Source of the DNA: Actinopolymorpha pittospori | Lineage (GTDB): Bacteria; Actinomycetota; Actinomycetes; Propionibacteriales; Actinopolymorphaceae | Reading direction: 5' to 3' | Assembly (NCBI RefSeq): GCF_014873875.1 | Contig: NZ_JADBEM010000001.1 | Location: 5,456,001-5,520,000 of the forward strand | Length of the DNA stretch: 64,000 bases | In this document: positions 9,501 to 18,696 of the stretch, one piece after another | Layout of the letters: each line of letters starts with the position of its first letter | Numbering within the stretch: the first letter of the stretch is position 1 | Program-made: the position numbers and the translations under genes | The notes under the pieces: generated by a model | Told to the model about the DNA's origin: nothing | What the model saw: only the letters and a program-made list of their open reading frames with translations | Database searches by the model: none

Positions 9501-10231
9501 TAGTACAGGGGCGCGGTCGCGCCGTACCACACCCACCAGTGGTTGTAGTACGGGATGAACGTCCACTTGGCACCGTTGCCGTCGACCCAGCCGAAGCCGT
9601 CGTCGACACCCCACGTCGGGCCCTTCTCCGGGTACAGCTCGTTGACCAGCAAGCTGTGGTCGGCGCGTGCCCGGTCGAAGTTGCCGTGCTCGTCGAGACC
9701 GCTCGCGTAGAACGCGCCGAAGTCGTTGGTCGGGTAGATCCGGGGCAGTCCGGAGTCCTCCGGCACTGACGGGTCGATCAGTTTCCACGGCTGGTTGATC
9801 GGGTCGGCGAGCCACGGGTAGTTGCCGAACCGGTAGATGTCCTTGCCGGTGATGGGAGAGCCGAGGTCCTGGTTCACCGCGTAGCTGCGCGGCACGCCCT
9901 GGCCGGTGACCAGCTTCCAGAGCCAGTCGTCGCCTTTGGCGACAAGAGGATCGGCGTTCGCGACGGCAGCGTCGCGGGCCGCCCTCGCCCAGTCGTACTG
10001 CTCGACGTTGCGGCGGGCGGCTGTCACCATCTCCGCGGTGTAGACCGTCGGCTTCGTCTTGGTCGGGGTGTCGGCCAGCGTGATCGTCGACTCCGCCGCG
10101 GCGGCCAGGTCGGGGAGGAGCGGCGGCAGCAGCGCTGCCGAGCCGATGAGCATGCTGTAGCGCAAGACGTCGCGGCGGCTGGGCTGGAAACCAGCTCGTG
10201 AGGATGGCATGGGCTCGGAGAAACCGCTCAT
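6569..10231 (-). CDS. Tat-exported heparinase II/III-type polysaccharide lyase
   Basis: A 1220-residue secreted protein. The signal (SRRDVLRYSMLIG followed by a hydrophobic stretch and AAAAE) is a twin-arginine type. The next 500 residues form an alginate-lyase-like (alpha/alpha) toroid rich in Trp and Tyr. From about residue 590 comes a heparinase II/III beta-sandwich region with the family signature NQNTIAHNTVVVD. The last 250 residues look like one or two beta-sandwich modules, probably carbohydrate-binding. Family members cleave uronic-acid polysaccharides by beta-elimination; the substrate here is open. ATG 10231 has GAGG seven bases upstream. A divergently transcribed binding protein begins 380 bp away. 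The length is well above the 650-750 residues typical of single-domain family members. Confidence 0.88.
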   Translation of the reverse strand: MSGFSEPMPSSRAGFQPSRRDVLRYSMLIGSAALLPPLLPDLAAAAESTITLADTPTKTKPTVYTAEMVTAARRNVEQYDWARAARDAAVANADPLVAKGDDWLWKLVTGQGVPRSYAVNQDLGSPITGKDIYRFGNYPWLADPINQPWKLIDPSVPEDSGLPRIYPTNDFGAFYASGLDEHGNFDRARADHSLLVNELYPEKGPTWGVDDGFGWVDGNGAKWTFIPYYNHWWVWYGATAPLYYALPALRDAFITTGDPTYAHAGLILLDRIADVYPSMDTAPYKRSDGYFHSDGLSGKGKVVGCIWETGISQGICDAYDAFFPAIANTDEANVVPFLSEKARQYGLAPKDSPAAIRVNIENGILRQVYPNVQAGKIRGNFGMHQRSITLAGVVLDAPAETTEWIDFVFKTGGVGPTPEYRVSGGDVYRTLVDVVDRDGMGNEASPGYNRLWIGHIRGIADVLDGYSGYPAADLYEHPKFRKMFQGMHPLVMLGAYVPQIGDTGSTGMPGLFGSPNEFFYFFEKFGLPEYAQMAYLMNGNSADNLYGNLFSPDVPGIQQRIRDVIATHGTWQPPSENLTGYGLAMLRDGTGSKARDLWVYYGRSTGHGDFDALNLGMHGFGVDMLPDLGYPEFADTSIRTQEWNQNTIAHNTVVVDKKPQAGQWVGTPHGFAAGDRVQVCDTSVPAAYIQTSTYRRVSAMVKVDDTNFYAVDVFRVVGGADHHFSFHAAEGPATAEGLTLVEQPMGTYAGPDVPMPSDDAPYRSNASGFDWLDKVSRDTNPTGPFSVDWKITDTWKVHDPDPNLHLRLTMLSEVDDVAICDGTPPRNKPGNPAKLRYLIAHRQAPAGQQLTSQFVSLVEPYVDDQVVRSVSTVPVRAVDGTIAPHEAAAVRVELTNGRVDLIVNSLRTDVMLKVDLDNRKELRFRGSFGVYSTRGGEPEYAWTHGASFLGPLPQMQGPAAATGTLRDFTRDLSVSNQLTVKLDAGVPATMKLDGSYAYVTVPHSTYATIVYPSRTPSSAGDYGALSQQITVNQATSHQLSVKVNDDFAGATAGYHFIQVLIDGAVVAEQDVAGPSQWQELTADVTAQLAGKTTAVLTLRLISKRGVSNFGVTAMFDDVAITGTSIENGDFEDATSSAWRPESNSSNFAINSRATADTNARNAAYRIHSARFTDDTTVVLDIGDITTIRGYADPNDFSKGFRYDVAAGATVSIPFTRQWQS

Positions 10232-10611
10232 GGAAGCACCTCGGTTCTGTCCTATCGGCCGGTGCGTCAACGGCTGCCGGACGCAGCCATTGATCGCGGT
10301 GCACTCAGTCCGGTTGCATCGACTGGGTAGAGGCGCGGAGCGCTCCCTGGTGCCAGAAGATAGACACGCCCCGCATTTCGGTCAAGACCTAAAATACGGA
10401 CTGGCCACGCGTGATCCACCAACACGGACGGGACTCGAGGCGTGCGCCCCGGCTGAAGGCCAGCATTGGCCGTGGCCACAGCTCGACGCGGTGTGGCGAA
10501 CGGCGTTGTCAGTGTGGTTCGGTCGCAAGGAGCTCCGGAACCAGTCGGAGCGTGGACGTTGCACGTGTCTCAGGTGCCGGCATGCACAGCTCGGGCAAAG
10601 GAGGCGGTTGT
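10232..10611. promoter_or_regulatory. Divergent promoter region between lyase and binding protein
   Basis: 380 bp without a supportable gene; frames that cross it are upstream extensions of the binding protein without coding character. It must hold the divergent promoters. A relatively AT-rich patch (10370-10400, around CCTAAAATACGG) is the most likely core promoter area. I found no convincing inverted-repeat operator. Confidence 0.5.
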
Positions 10612-12726
10612 ATGCCTGCGATGAAAGCCAGTGTCGAGCGACGTCGGTTCTTGTACGGGTGCGCGATGTTAGCCGGCGGGGTGGCCCTTGGGGCATGTAG
10701 TGACCGCGGGGAGCCCAGTGCGCCAAAGCCCGCGTCCACGGGTGGTGCGAAGGGCTCGTCGCGTAAACCGCTACCGGCCCCGCGGGAGTTCCATGAAGCT
10801 CCGTCCCTTCAGGAGAGGGTGAGCGCGGGTCACCTTCCACCAGTGGCTGAGCGCCTGCCTACCCGCCCGTACGTCCTACCGCATCGGTGGGTGCGTACCG
10901 GGAAGTACGGCGGGGGTATGCGTCTCATCACAAGGTCCACGACCGACGCGTCCAGCTTCGAGTACATGTACGGCCGCTCACCGTTGCGTTGGCTGAACGA
11001 CGGGCTGGACATCGCCCCTGGGCTGGTGGAGAGCTGGTCGTCCAACGACGACGCCACAGAGTGGACGTTGCATGTTCGGGAGGGCCTGCGATGGTCCGAC
11101 GGGCAACCGGTCACCAGTGCGGACGCGCTGTACTGGTGGCAGGACCTGGTGCTCAATGAGGACCACCCTGCGACGGTTCCCGACTCGGCGCGGTCCGGGA
11201 AGGGGACGCCCATGAGGCTCACCGCACCGGATGACATGACACTGGTGCTGCGCTTCGATGCTCCGACCCCGCTGCTGCCTCTCTACCTCGCGAACCTCGT
11301 GAACGCCCCCGAGCAGGGAGTGGACTGGTTCCTGCCCAAGCACTACCTCAAGCAGTGGCACCCGAAGTACAACCGAAGCATCCGGGGCGAGGACTGGCCC
11401 GCCGGTCACGACCAGAAGGTGAACTTCCTCACCAATCCGGAGTGCCCCACGCTCACCGGGTGGAAGGTGCGCTCCTACGACGAGGGCCTGGTCGTCAAGT
11501 GGGAACGCAACCCCTACTACTGGTGCGTCGATCGAGACGGGAACCAACTTCCTTACGTCGACACGCTCTCGATGACTGCCGTGCAGGATCCACAGGTGGC
11601 CAAGCTGAAGCTTCAGGAGGGCGGATGTGACTTCATCTATGGTTACTTCCTGGGCCTGACCATGGCTGACGCCGCGGGTCTGCAGCGGGCGCAGTCGAGA
11701 AGCGGTATGAAGTTGCACTTCTGGGACAGCGGGTCGGCTTCGGGTTCGGTGTTCTTCTTCAACTACGACTACATGGAACCGGAGGTTCGGAAGCTCATCC
11801 GGGCTCCGAAGTTCCGCCAGGCACTGTCGCACGCGTTCGACCGTGGCGACGCGCAGAAGTCCATCTACTACAACACGGGCGAGAAGACCACTGGCACTTA
11901 CAGCCCGATGGCGATCGAGTACCAGGTCAACGAACAGGGCCAGGGGTTCTACCGGCGCTGGCGGGACAGCTACGTCGAGTACAACCCAGGAAAGGCAAAG
12001 AAGCTCCTTGATGAGCTACAGGTCGTGGACTCGAACGGGGACGGCTGGCGTGAGCGACCTGACGGTGGCGAACTGAAGATTCGTATCGACTACCCCGCAG
12101 ACACGTCCGAAGAGCACCAGCGAAAGAACAACCTCCTGAAGCGGGATTGGGAGGAGATCGGCATCGCCGTGCAACTGAATCCGGTGCCGCCGACGTCCTT
12201 CCAGGACCAATGGGCCAGTGGCAAGCTGATGAGTCAGGGTGCCTGGGACGTTGGCGACGGCCCTGACCACCTCACCGGGCCCTGGTGGTTCGTCCCCATC
12301 GAGTCCTCCCGCTGGGCGCCCCTGCAGGGGCAGTGGTGGCAGATCCAGGGAACTCCGCAGGAACACACCCAGTTGGACGTCGACCCGTGGAAGCGCACTC
12401 CGCCGCGTATCGAACCCGAACCCAACGGGCCTGTCGCCCGGTTGTGGAAGGAGTTCGCCACCGCGCGGACCGAGCCCGACACGCTGAAGCGCTACCAAGC
12501 GGTGTGGGAGATGATCAAAATTCACTTGGCCGAGGGACCGTTCTACCAGGGAACCGTAGCCAACTATCCCATCATCGTGTATCAGCACGCCGAGCTCCTG
12601 AACGTGCCTGTACGGGCCGAGTTGGCGCAGGGAGGCGGTCCCTTCACCTGGGCGCACCCACTTCCCGCGGTGTACGACCCGGAGTCCTGGTACTGGGATG
12701 CCCCAGAGCAGCACGCATCCGCCTGA
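10612..12726 (+). CDS. ABC transporter substrate-binding lipoprotein, family 5 (peptide/oligosaccharide type)
   Basis: A 704-residue extracytoplasmic binding protein. It starts MPAMKASVERRRFLYGCAM with a twin-arginine-like signal and the lipobox LGAC, so it is a membrane-anchored lipoprotein. The body shows SBP family 5 features: LVESWSSNDDATEWTLHVREGLRWSDGQPV-type region, WERNPYYW and a SPMAIEYQV loop. ATG 10612 is supported by AGGAGG seven bases upstream. At 704 residues it is about 150 longer than DppA/OppA, a length seen in actinobacterial oligosaccharide-linked members. No permease or ATPase gene is adjacent. Divergence from a polysaccharide lyase suggests that it binds lyase products. 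Confidence 0.94.
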   Translation: MPAMKASVERRRFLYGCAMLAGGVALGACSDRGEPSAPKPASTGGAKGSSRKPLPAPREFHEAPSLQERVSAGHLPPVAERLPTRPYVLPHRWVRTGKYGGGMRLITRSTTDASSFEYMYGRSPLRWLNDGLDIAPGLVESWSSNDDATEWTLHVREGLRWSDGQPVTSADALYWWQDLVLNEDHPATVPDSARSGKGTPMRLTAPDDMTLVLRFDAPTPLLPLYLANLVNAPEQGVDWFLPKHYLKQWHPKYNRSIRGEDWPAGHDQKVNFLTNPECPTLTGWKVRSYDEGLVVKWERNPYYWCVDRDGNQLPYVDTLSMTAVQDPQVAKLKLQEGGCDFIYGYFLGLTMADAAGLQRAQSRSGMKLHFWDSGSASGSVFFFNYDYMEPEVRKLIRAPKFRQALSHAFDRGDAQKSIYYNTGEKTTGTYSPMAIEYQVNEQGQGFYRRWRDSYVEYNPGKAKKLLDELQVVDSNGDGWRERPDGGELKIRIDYPADTSEEHQRKNNLLKRDWEEIGIAVQLNPVPPTSFQDQWASGKLMSQGAWDVGDGPDHLTGPWWFVPIESSRWAPLQGQWWQIQGTPQEHTQLDVDPWKRTPPRIEPEPNGPVARLWKEFATARTEPDTLKRYQAVWEMIKIHLAEGPFYQGTVANYPIIVYQHAELLNVPVRAELAQGGGPFTWAHPLPAVYDPESWYWDAPEQHASA

Positions 12727-12902
12727 TGCATGACCACGATCGACTTCGAGGACCTCGAGCAGCGGCCCACTCTCAGCCGTGGCGATAGGCGGTCACCTTC
12801 TGGTGCCGGCCCGACGGGAGGCCGACTACCTGCGCTTTTACCCGCAGCACAGGCCGCCACGGTCACCTCACAGCCAGGACCGGCGCGTCTGCTCGGACGC
12901 TG

Positions 12903-13946
12903 TCAGTACCGGCGGCGTCCATGTTTGTAGGGGGTGAAGCTGGCTGGTTCCTCGTTGCCGATCCAGTCGCCGTCGGCGAGTCGGCGGAGGCTGGCCTCGA
13001 GGTCGAAGGTGAGCCATCGGGAGAGCTGCGGGTGGGCGTGGTGTTCCCAGAGGCCGTAGGGGCCGCGAAGTGTTTCGAGCCAGGTGGTGAGGTCGCGTAT
13101 GCGGCGGTCATCGGCGGAGATGCCGCATCGGGAGGCGAGGTCGAGGAGGAAGGCGAGATCGAAGGTGGCGTAGAAGGTGATCTGTCCCATCGCCGGTTCG
13201 AGCCCGACCAGGCGGGCGACTTCCCAGCCGAGGGTCGATTCGTCTCGGGTCTCGCGTGCGAGGAGGTGGTCGACGCCGACGCGAGCGGCGTCGGATCGGT
13301 TGCGCTGGGGGTGCAGCGCGAGGCAGGCCACCGCGCCGGTCGTCGCCGAGCGGCAGCCGTCTCCGCGTGTGAGTCGCCGGTAGTCCTTTTCCGGCAGTGA
13401 GGGCCGTCCGGGACCTCCGAGGTCGGCTTTGGGTCCGGCGGGCCAGGAGCCATCGTGGAGTCGTTCGCGGAGTAGCCATTCGTAGGCGCGTTCAGCGCGA
13501 GGGTCGGTGGCGAACCCGGCCGCGGCGATGCCTCGCAACGGCACGACGGTCTGCATGGTGATGAAGCGCGGGCTGTCCGATGGGGCCAACCCTGGCGGCG
13601 CTTCCTTTCTTGGCTTGCGTACGGGCTGGTCGTTGTCGCCGTCGAGTCGCAGCGGCCACGAGCCGTCCGGCTGCTGGTGGGCGAAGATGGCGTCGACGGC
13701 AGGGGCAAGCTCGGGGCCGCAGTAGCCGAGATACGCGAGTTGGCAGAGCAGATAGCCGGCAGTTTGAGGCCGCTCGGCGGCCACCGCTAGTCGTGCGAGG
13801 AGCCACTGGACCGCGGGACTCGCTCCGATCTCGCCCTTCCAGGCATTGACGTCGTCATCGTCGTCGGTGGCGCTTTCGAGCTCGACAGCAGTACGCCACC
13901 GCAGCGACGGGGACGGATCTCCGAGCAGGAGCGTTGTCATGTTCAT
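12903..13946 (-). CDS. Alpha/alpha-toroid protein with prenyltransferase/squalene-cyclase repeats
   Basis: A 347-residue protein without signal peptide, made of repeated helical hairpins. QW-type signatures recur: QQPDGSWPL (about residue 92), RLHDGSWPA (about 188) and GPYGLWEH (about 300). These are typical of the toroid of terpene cyclases and protein prenyltransferase beta subunits. The DxDD or DCTAE motifs of true squalene or hopene cyclases are not visible, so catalysis is doubtful and a binding role is as likely. Its ATG overlaps the stop of the UvrA-like gene (ATGA, 13946-13943), which implies translational coupling and a shared function. No ribosome binding site is needed or evident. 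Confidence 0.82.
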   Translation of the reverse strand: MNMTTLLLGDPSPSLRWRTAVELESATDDDDDVNAWKGEIGASPAVQWLLARLAVAAERPQTAGYLLCQLAYLGYCGPELAPAVDAIFAHQQPDGSWPLRLDGDNDQPVRKPRKEAPPGLAPSDSPRFITMQTVVPLRGIAAAGFATDPRAERAYEWLLRERLHDGSWPAGPKADLGGPGRPSLPEKDYRRLTRGDGCRSATTGAVACLALHPQRNRSDAARVGVDHLLARETRDESTLGWEVARLVGLEPAMGQITFYATFDLAFLLDLASRCGISADDRRIRDLTTWLETLRGPYGLWEHHAHPQLSRWLTFDLEASLRRLADGDWIGNEEPASFTPYKHGRRRY

Positions 13947-16900
13947 GTGATGGCTTCGAGGAGGTATGGCGCGGTTGCTGTGTCGGCGTTGGCGAGCTGT
14001 TCGGGTGGGCCCTCGAAGACGATCTCGCCGCCATCGGGTCCGGCTCCTGGTCCCAGCTCGATGAGCCAGTCGCAGGTTGCGAGCAATATCGGGTCGTGCT
14101 CGACCACCAAGACGGTGTTGCCGGCGTCGACGATCGTGGCGAGGGCATGGGCAAGCACCGCGACGTCGGTTGCCTGCAGACCGACGGTGGGCTCATCGAG
14201 TACGTGGAGAGCGCCGGCCTTGGCGGGGCGGGCGAGCTCCTTGGCGAGCTTGAGTCGTTGTGCTTCGCCTCCCGAGAGGCTCCAACTGGGCTGGCGGACG
14301 ATGAGGTAGCCGAGGCCGAGCGCGACCGCGGCGCCACCGACGCGCCGGACGGCGTCGATGTCGCCCCACTCCTCGACGAGTTCGGCGATGGTGAGGGCTT
14401 CGATGTCGGCGAGGGTTCGGCCCCGCTCAGCAAGCGTTGCGACCTCGCGCCGGTAGCCGGTGCCGCTGCACGCGTCACAGGTCTGGGTCACCGACGGCAG
14501 GAACGACATGTCCTCTTGCCACGTCCCCTTGCCGCCGCAGGCGTCGCAGCCGTAGGTGAGGTCCTTGATCGTGATGCCGTGCTCGCGGGCCACTTCGCTC
14601 GCGGCGAACGACTTGCGGACTGCGTTGATGAGTCCGAGGAACATGCCGGGTGAGGTGATCTCGGCGCGGGCTTGGTCGGCGACGATGGTGCGGTCGGGCG
14701 CGCCGGAGATGGCGTCGTGGACACCGGGCTCGACGCGGATGATGCCGCTGTGGGGGATGTTGGTCTTGGGGCGCGCCAGCCCGAGCGCGATCGTGTCGAC
14801 GACGAGCGAGGACTTTCCCGATCCGGACACACCGCAGACGCCGACTTGTACGCCGAGCGGGATGCGCACGTCGAGGCCGCGCAGGTTGTTCTCCCGCGCG
14901 CCGGTGACGTGCATCCACCCTGTCGGCTCGCGGCGGCGGTCGCGGCGAGGGATTGAGATACGTCCGTCGAGCACGGCCCGGGTGACGGACTCGGGGCTAT
15001 CGAGGTCGATGAGCCGGCCGCCGGCTCGTCCGGGTCCGGGACCGATCTCGATGATGTCGTCGGCGGCGCGAATGAGCGTGGGGTCGTGTTCGACGGCGAT
15101 CACAGTGTTGCCGACGTCGCGCAGCTCACTCAGGGTACGGGCGAGCGCGTCCACCTCTGAGGGATGCAGCCCTCGGCTTGGCTCGTCGAGTAGCACGGTC
15201 ATGCCGACGAGGCCGCTGCCGAGCACCGACGCCAGCTTGATCCGCTGCGCCTCTCCCGCGGACAACGTCCACGTCGCCCGGTTCAGGTCGAGGTAGCCGA
15301 GCCCGACGGAGTTCAGGAAGCGGAGGCGATGTAACGCAACTGTGCGAGCGTGCGCCGCGTGTTCGTCCTCCGGCTCGTCCATCGACGCCAGTACGCCTGC
15401 GAGCTCGGCGAACGACGCCGAGAACAAGTCGTTGCGGTCGCGCCCCTGGAGACGAATCGCCAGGTAGGGAGCGCGTAGCCGTCGACCGCCGCATTCTGCG
15501 CAGGGGGACGCCTTGGTGTCCGCGCCGCCCAGGTCGTGTTGGGCCCAGTGGTTCATCCCAATCCATGAGACCAAGGAGAATTCGTTGGTGGGCGACGGGT
15601 CGCCGAACATGAACGCCTGGCGGGCTTCTTCGGTCAGCTCCGACCAGGGCGTGGTCGCGAGGTCGAACCCCTGGCGCTTGGCGAACGCACGCAGCGAGGC
15701 GTGGCCGCCGGTGCCTTCCTTGCAGAAATAGCCGAGCAACGCCATGGATGCCGACGCCATCGTCGACGGACCCCGGCCGCTCCCACGGAAGCAGCCGGCG
15801 CAGATCGGTGCATCGGGCTGGACGACCCACCTGTCGAAGTGGAACTGCCGCGTTACGCCCAGCCCCAAACACTGCGGGCAGATGGCGACCGGCGACCCTA
15901 TGAGGTGACGCGGCTCGATGGGCACCGCGCGGGTGTCGCAGTCGTCGCACTTCCACGCTGCTTCGACCGCTGGCGAGATCCTGCGGACGTTGTCGCGGCC
16001 GCACGCGAGGCATGTGCGCACACCGGCGCGCGCCAGGACGACGGAGATGAGGCGGTCGAGATCGCTAGACCGCCCGACGGTCGTCCGGGCGGCATCCCAG
16101 ACGGAGTTCCCGGCCCCGCTCGAGCCGAAGATCGTGCCGGAAGCGTCGATGCTCATCGTCGGTCCCAACCCCGTGAGCGAGTCGACCGGCGCTTCCGGTC
16201 CTTCGCGCACCGACTGGCGCTCGTAGACCGACAGGCACTCGAGCAGCCGCCGGTTGGCCTCCGCCGCGACGACGTCGCGGACCAACGACGATTTCCCGGA
16301 TCCCGACACGCCCGTTACAACGGTGAATCGGTCCTTGGCGAACTGGACGTCGACACCCTGCAGGTTGTGGGCGCGGGCGCCTCGCACGCGGATGGCGTCG
16401 CTGGAGCGCCGGCCGGCACGTGGCTTGGCGCGGGGCGTAACCCTTGGTCGTTTCTCGGCAACTGGCGGGCCGCAGTGCTCCAGGCGTCCGCCATTGGGGC
16501 CACCCCCCGGGCCGAGATCGATCCGCCAGTCGGCTGCGGCGATCACATCTGCCTGGTGTTCGACGACCACCACCGTGCAACCGTTGGCGGTCAGTTTGTC
16601 GAGCACGTCGAGGAGCCGGCCAAGGTCTGCGGGGTGAAGGCCGGTCGTGGGCTCATCGAGCAACACGAGGTCGCCGGACTTGGCCTTGGTCACCTGGCGC
16701 GCGAGGCGGACTCGTTGCGCTTCACCACCGGAGAGGCTGGGTGAGGGTTGCCCAAGGGTGACGTAGCCGAGCCCGACCTCCTGCAACGTCTCGAGGATGC
16801 GGGTGACCGACGGGTGCTCGGCGAACAGCGCGTGGGCCTCGTCAACGCTCAATGCGAGCACGTCCGCGATCGACCGACCTGCCCACGTTGCTTCGAGCAC

Positions 16901-18694
16901 TTCCGGTCGGTAACGGCGGCTCTCGCACACCTCGCACGGGATCCATACAGGCGCCAGGTAGCTCATGCTGATCGCGACCGCGCCCATCCCCTCGCACTCC
17001 GGGCACGCCCCCTCGGTTCGGTTGAACGTGAACTCCGACGCGGTCCGCCCAGTCTCGTTCGCGAACACGTCACGGATGCGATCGAACACCTTCGTATAGG
17101 TCGCCGGATTCGAACGCGGGTTGTTGCCCAGCGGTTTCTGCTCGACAGCGACCGCGCGCACCGCCGGGGCGTCGAAGGTCGAGCAACCGATCGGCGCGTT
17201 GTCTCGGATCGACTCCAGCAACACGTCGCGAGCGAGAGTGGTCTTGCCTGCTCCCGATGGGCCCGTGATGACGGTGAGCGCTCCGAGCGGTATCTCGCAG
17301 TCGACGCCGCAAAGGTTGCGCATGCTGGCTCCGGTGATGCGAATCCTGTGCTCGCCGATCGGACGCTCAGCGCGACGAGCATGCGTTGGCGCTGAGAAGC
17401 TGCGCCCCGATGCGGTGTCGGCGCGCCACAGCGCGGCGGGTGGCCCTTGGAAGACGAACTCGCCACCGCCGCGGCCTCCGGCAGGGCCGATCTCGACGAC
17501 GTCGTCCGCCATCGCGATCGCGGTGCGGTCGTGCTCGACCATGAGCACTGGGCCGGGCAACGACGCGATGGCGTCGAGCAGTCGTTTGAGGTCGGTGTGG
17601 TGCAGCCCGATGGTCGGCTCGTCGAGGACATGCAGGAGGTCTTCGAGCCGGCCGCCGAGCACGACCGCAAGCCGCGTCCGCTGCGCTTCGCCGCGCGACA
17701 GCGTTGGCATCGACCGGTCGAGGCTGAGATGGCCGAGGCCCAACGTGACCAGCGGCCGCAGTCGACGCAGCAGCTCGTTCTGAATTCGTGCAGCACGCAG
17801 TCCGACCGGCAGTTGGTCCACGAACTCGAGGACCTCGCTCACCGAGTGGGCGAGCAACTCGGTCAGGGTGAGGCCGGCGATGCGATGCGACGACGTGTCC
17901 ACCGCCGCATCGCGAAACGCCGACGGCTCCAGCGGCCGGACCCAGTCCGAGCAGTTCGGGCAGATGGGTGCTCGCAGCACCGGCGTGCCGCCGAGACGGA
18001 CCTCTGGTGAGCCCAACGCGTCGGCGCGCTCGAGGATGGCGCGAACCTCCGCGGCGGACGCGCCCGGGTGGAGCGTGGCGACGCGTACGACCACATCGTG
18101 CGGGGCTGTCGGGTCGAGCCGCGGCACACGGCTGGTGTTGCTCGCCGCCCACGGACTCCCGTCGATCGTGACCGCATCGAACTGGCCCCGAAGGCCACTA
18201 AGGAGACGCGCGTGGCTCCGGCGAAGGCCGCGGACGACCGCCACCTCCACCGCGAGGCGGCCTGCGGCGGCAAGCATGTCCAAGGCGATCGCGAGCCGCT
18301 CCTCGCGCGACACCGCCCGTACCGGCACCTGGCAATTGGGGCAGGTGACGTCCGCGAATCGGGCGTAGAGAATGCGCAGGAAAGGGTGCAAACCAACTGA
18401 CGTCGCGACAGTCGAAGCCGGGTTGACGTTCACCACGTTCTGAGCGATCGCCACCGCCGGGCCCAAGCCTTCGATGCTGCGCACATGCGCGGCTGGCACG
18501 CGTGCCCCAGAACGTCCCAGCCCCAGCGACTCGAGGAACCGACGCCGCGCCTCGGTGTAGACCACGTCGAACGCGAGCGACGACTTCCCCGAGCCGGACA
18601 CGCCGACGACGGCGGTCACGCCGGGCCCGAACGTGACGTCTACGTCACGCAGGTTGTGCTCCGCCGCGCCGAGAACCCTCAGCTTTCCCGCCAT
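13943..18694 (-). CDS. Tandem-fused UvrA-like ATPase (four ABC-type modules)
   Basis: A 1583-residue protein, against about 950 for UvrA. It contains two complete UvrA-like units in series. Walker A motifs lie at about residues 31, 478, 795 and 1288 (GVSGSGKSS or GPSGAGKTT). Signature motifs are at 332 (LSRGEAQ), 653 (LSGGEAQ), 1143 (LSAGEAQ) and 1472 (LSGGEAQ), and each is followed by LDEP and an EH(D/Q) switch. Zinc-type CxxC pairs occur near 118, 245, 564, 587, 895, 916, 939, 965, 1065, 1383 and 1406. Only about 300 residues separate the first Walker A from its signature, too few for the UvrB-binding plus insertion domains, as in UvrA2-like proteins. DNA binding and ATP hydrolysis are likely; a role in excision repair with UvrB is doubtful. 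It is coupled to the toroid gene downstream. Confidence 0.93.
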   Translation of the reverse strand: MAGKLRVLGAAEHNLRDVDVTFGPGVTAVVGVSGSGKSSLAFDVVYTEARRRFLESLGLGRSGARVPAAHVRSIEGLGPAVAIAQNVVNVNPASTVATSVGLHPFLRILYARFADVTCPNCQVPVRAVSREERLAIALDMLAAAGRLAVEVAVVRGLRRSHARLLSGLRGQFDAVTIDGSPWAASNTSRVPRLDPTAPHDVVVRVATLHPGASAAEVRAILERADALGSPEVRLGGTPVLRAPICPNCSDWVRPLEPSAFRDAAVDTSSHRIAGLTLTELLAHSVSEVLEFVDQLPVGLRAARIQNELLRRLRPLVTLGLGHLSLDRSMPTLSRGEAQRTRLAVVLGGRLEDLLHVLDEPTIGLHHTDLKRLLDAIASLPGPVLMVEHDRTAIAMADDVVEIGPAGGRGGGEFVFQGPPAALWRADTASGRSFSAPTHARRAERPIGEHRIRITGASMRNLCGVDCEIPLGALTVITGPSGAGKTTLARDVLLESIRDNAPIGCSTFDAPAVRAVAVEQKPLGNNPRSNPATYTKVFDRIRDVFANETGRTASEFTFNRTEGACPECEGMGAVAISMSYLAPVWIPCEVCESRRYRPEVLEATWAGRSIADVLALSVDEAHALFAEHPSVTRILETLQEVGLGYVTLGQPSPSLSGGEAQRVRLARQVTKAKSGDLVLLDEPTTGLHPADLGRLLDVLDKLTANGCTVVVVEHQADVIAAADWRIDLGPGGGPNGGRLEHCGPPVAEKRPRVTPRAKPRAGRRSSDAIRVRGARAHNLQGVDVQFAKDRFTVVTGVSGSGKSSLVRDVVAAEANRRLLECLSVYERQSVREGPEAPVDSLTGLGPTMSIDASGTIFGSSGAGNSVWDAARTTVGRSSDLDRLISVVLARAGVRTCLACGRDNVRRISPAVEAAWKCDDCDTRAVPIEPRHLIGSPVAICPQCLGLGVTRQFHFDRWVVQPDAPICAGCFRGSGRGPSTMASASMALLGYFCKEGTGGHASLRAFAKRQGFDLATTPWSELTEEARQAFMFGDPSPTNEFSLVSWIGMNHWAQHDLGGADTKASPCAECGGRRLRAPYLAIRLQGRDRNDLFSASFAELAGVLASMDEPEDEHAAHARTVALHRLRFLNSVGLGYLDLNRATWTLSAGEAQRIKLASVLGSGLVGMTVLLDEPSRGLHPSEVDALARTLSELRDVGNTVIAVEHDPTLIRAADDIIEIGPGPGRAGGRLIDLDSPESVTRAVLDGRISIPRRDRRREPTGWMHVTGARENNLRGLDVRIPLGVQVGVCGVSGSGKSSLVVDTIALGLARPKTNIPHSGIIRVEPGVHDAISGAPDRTIVADQARAEITSPGMFLGLINAVRKSFAASEVAREHGITIKDLTYGCDACGGKGTWQEDMSFLPSVTQTCDACSGTGYRREVATLAERGRTLADIEALTIAELVEEWGDIDAVRRVGGAAVALGLGYLIVRQPSWSLSGGEAQRLKLAKELARPAKAGALHVLDEPTVGLQATDVAVLAHALATIVDAGNTVLVVEHDPILLATCDWLIELGPGAGPDGGEIVFEGPPEQLANADTATAPYLLEAIT

Positions 18695-18696
18695 CG

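Noticed and set aside
8208..10304. 698-codon minus-strand frame inside the lyase gene
   Set aside because: It overlaps the real lyase frame on the same strand, is Arg/Pro-rich and shows no domain; a high-GC shadow frame.
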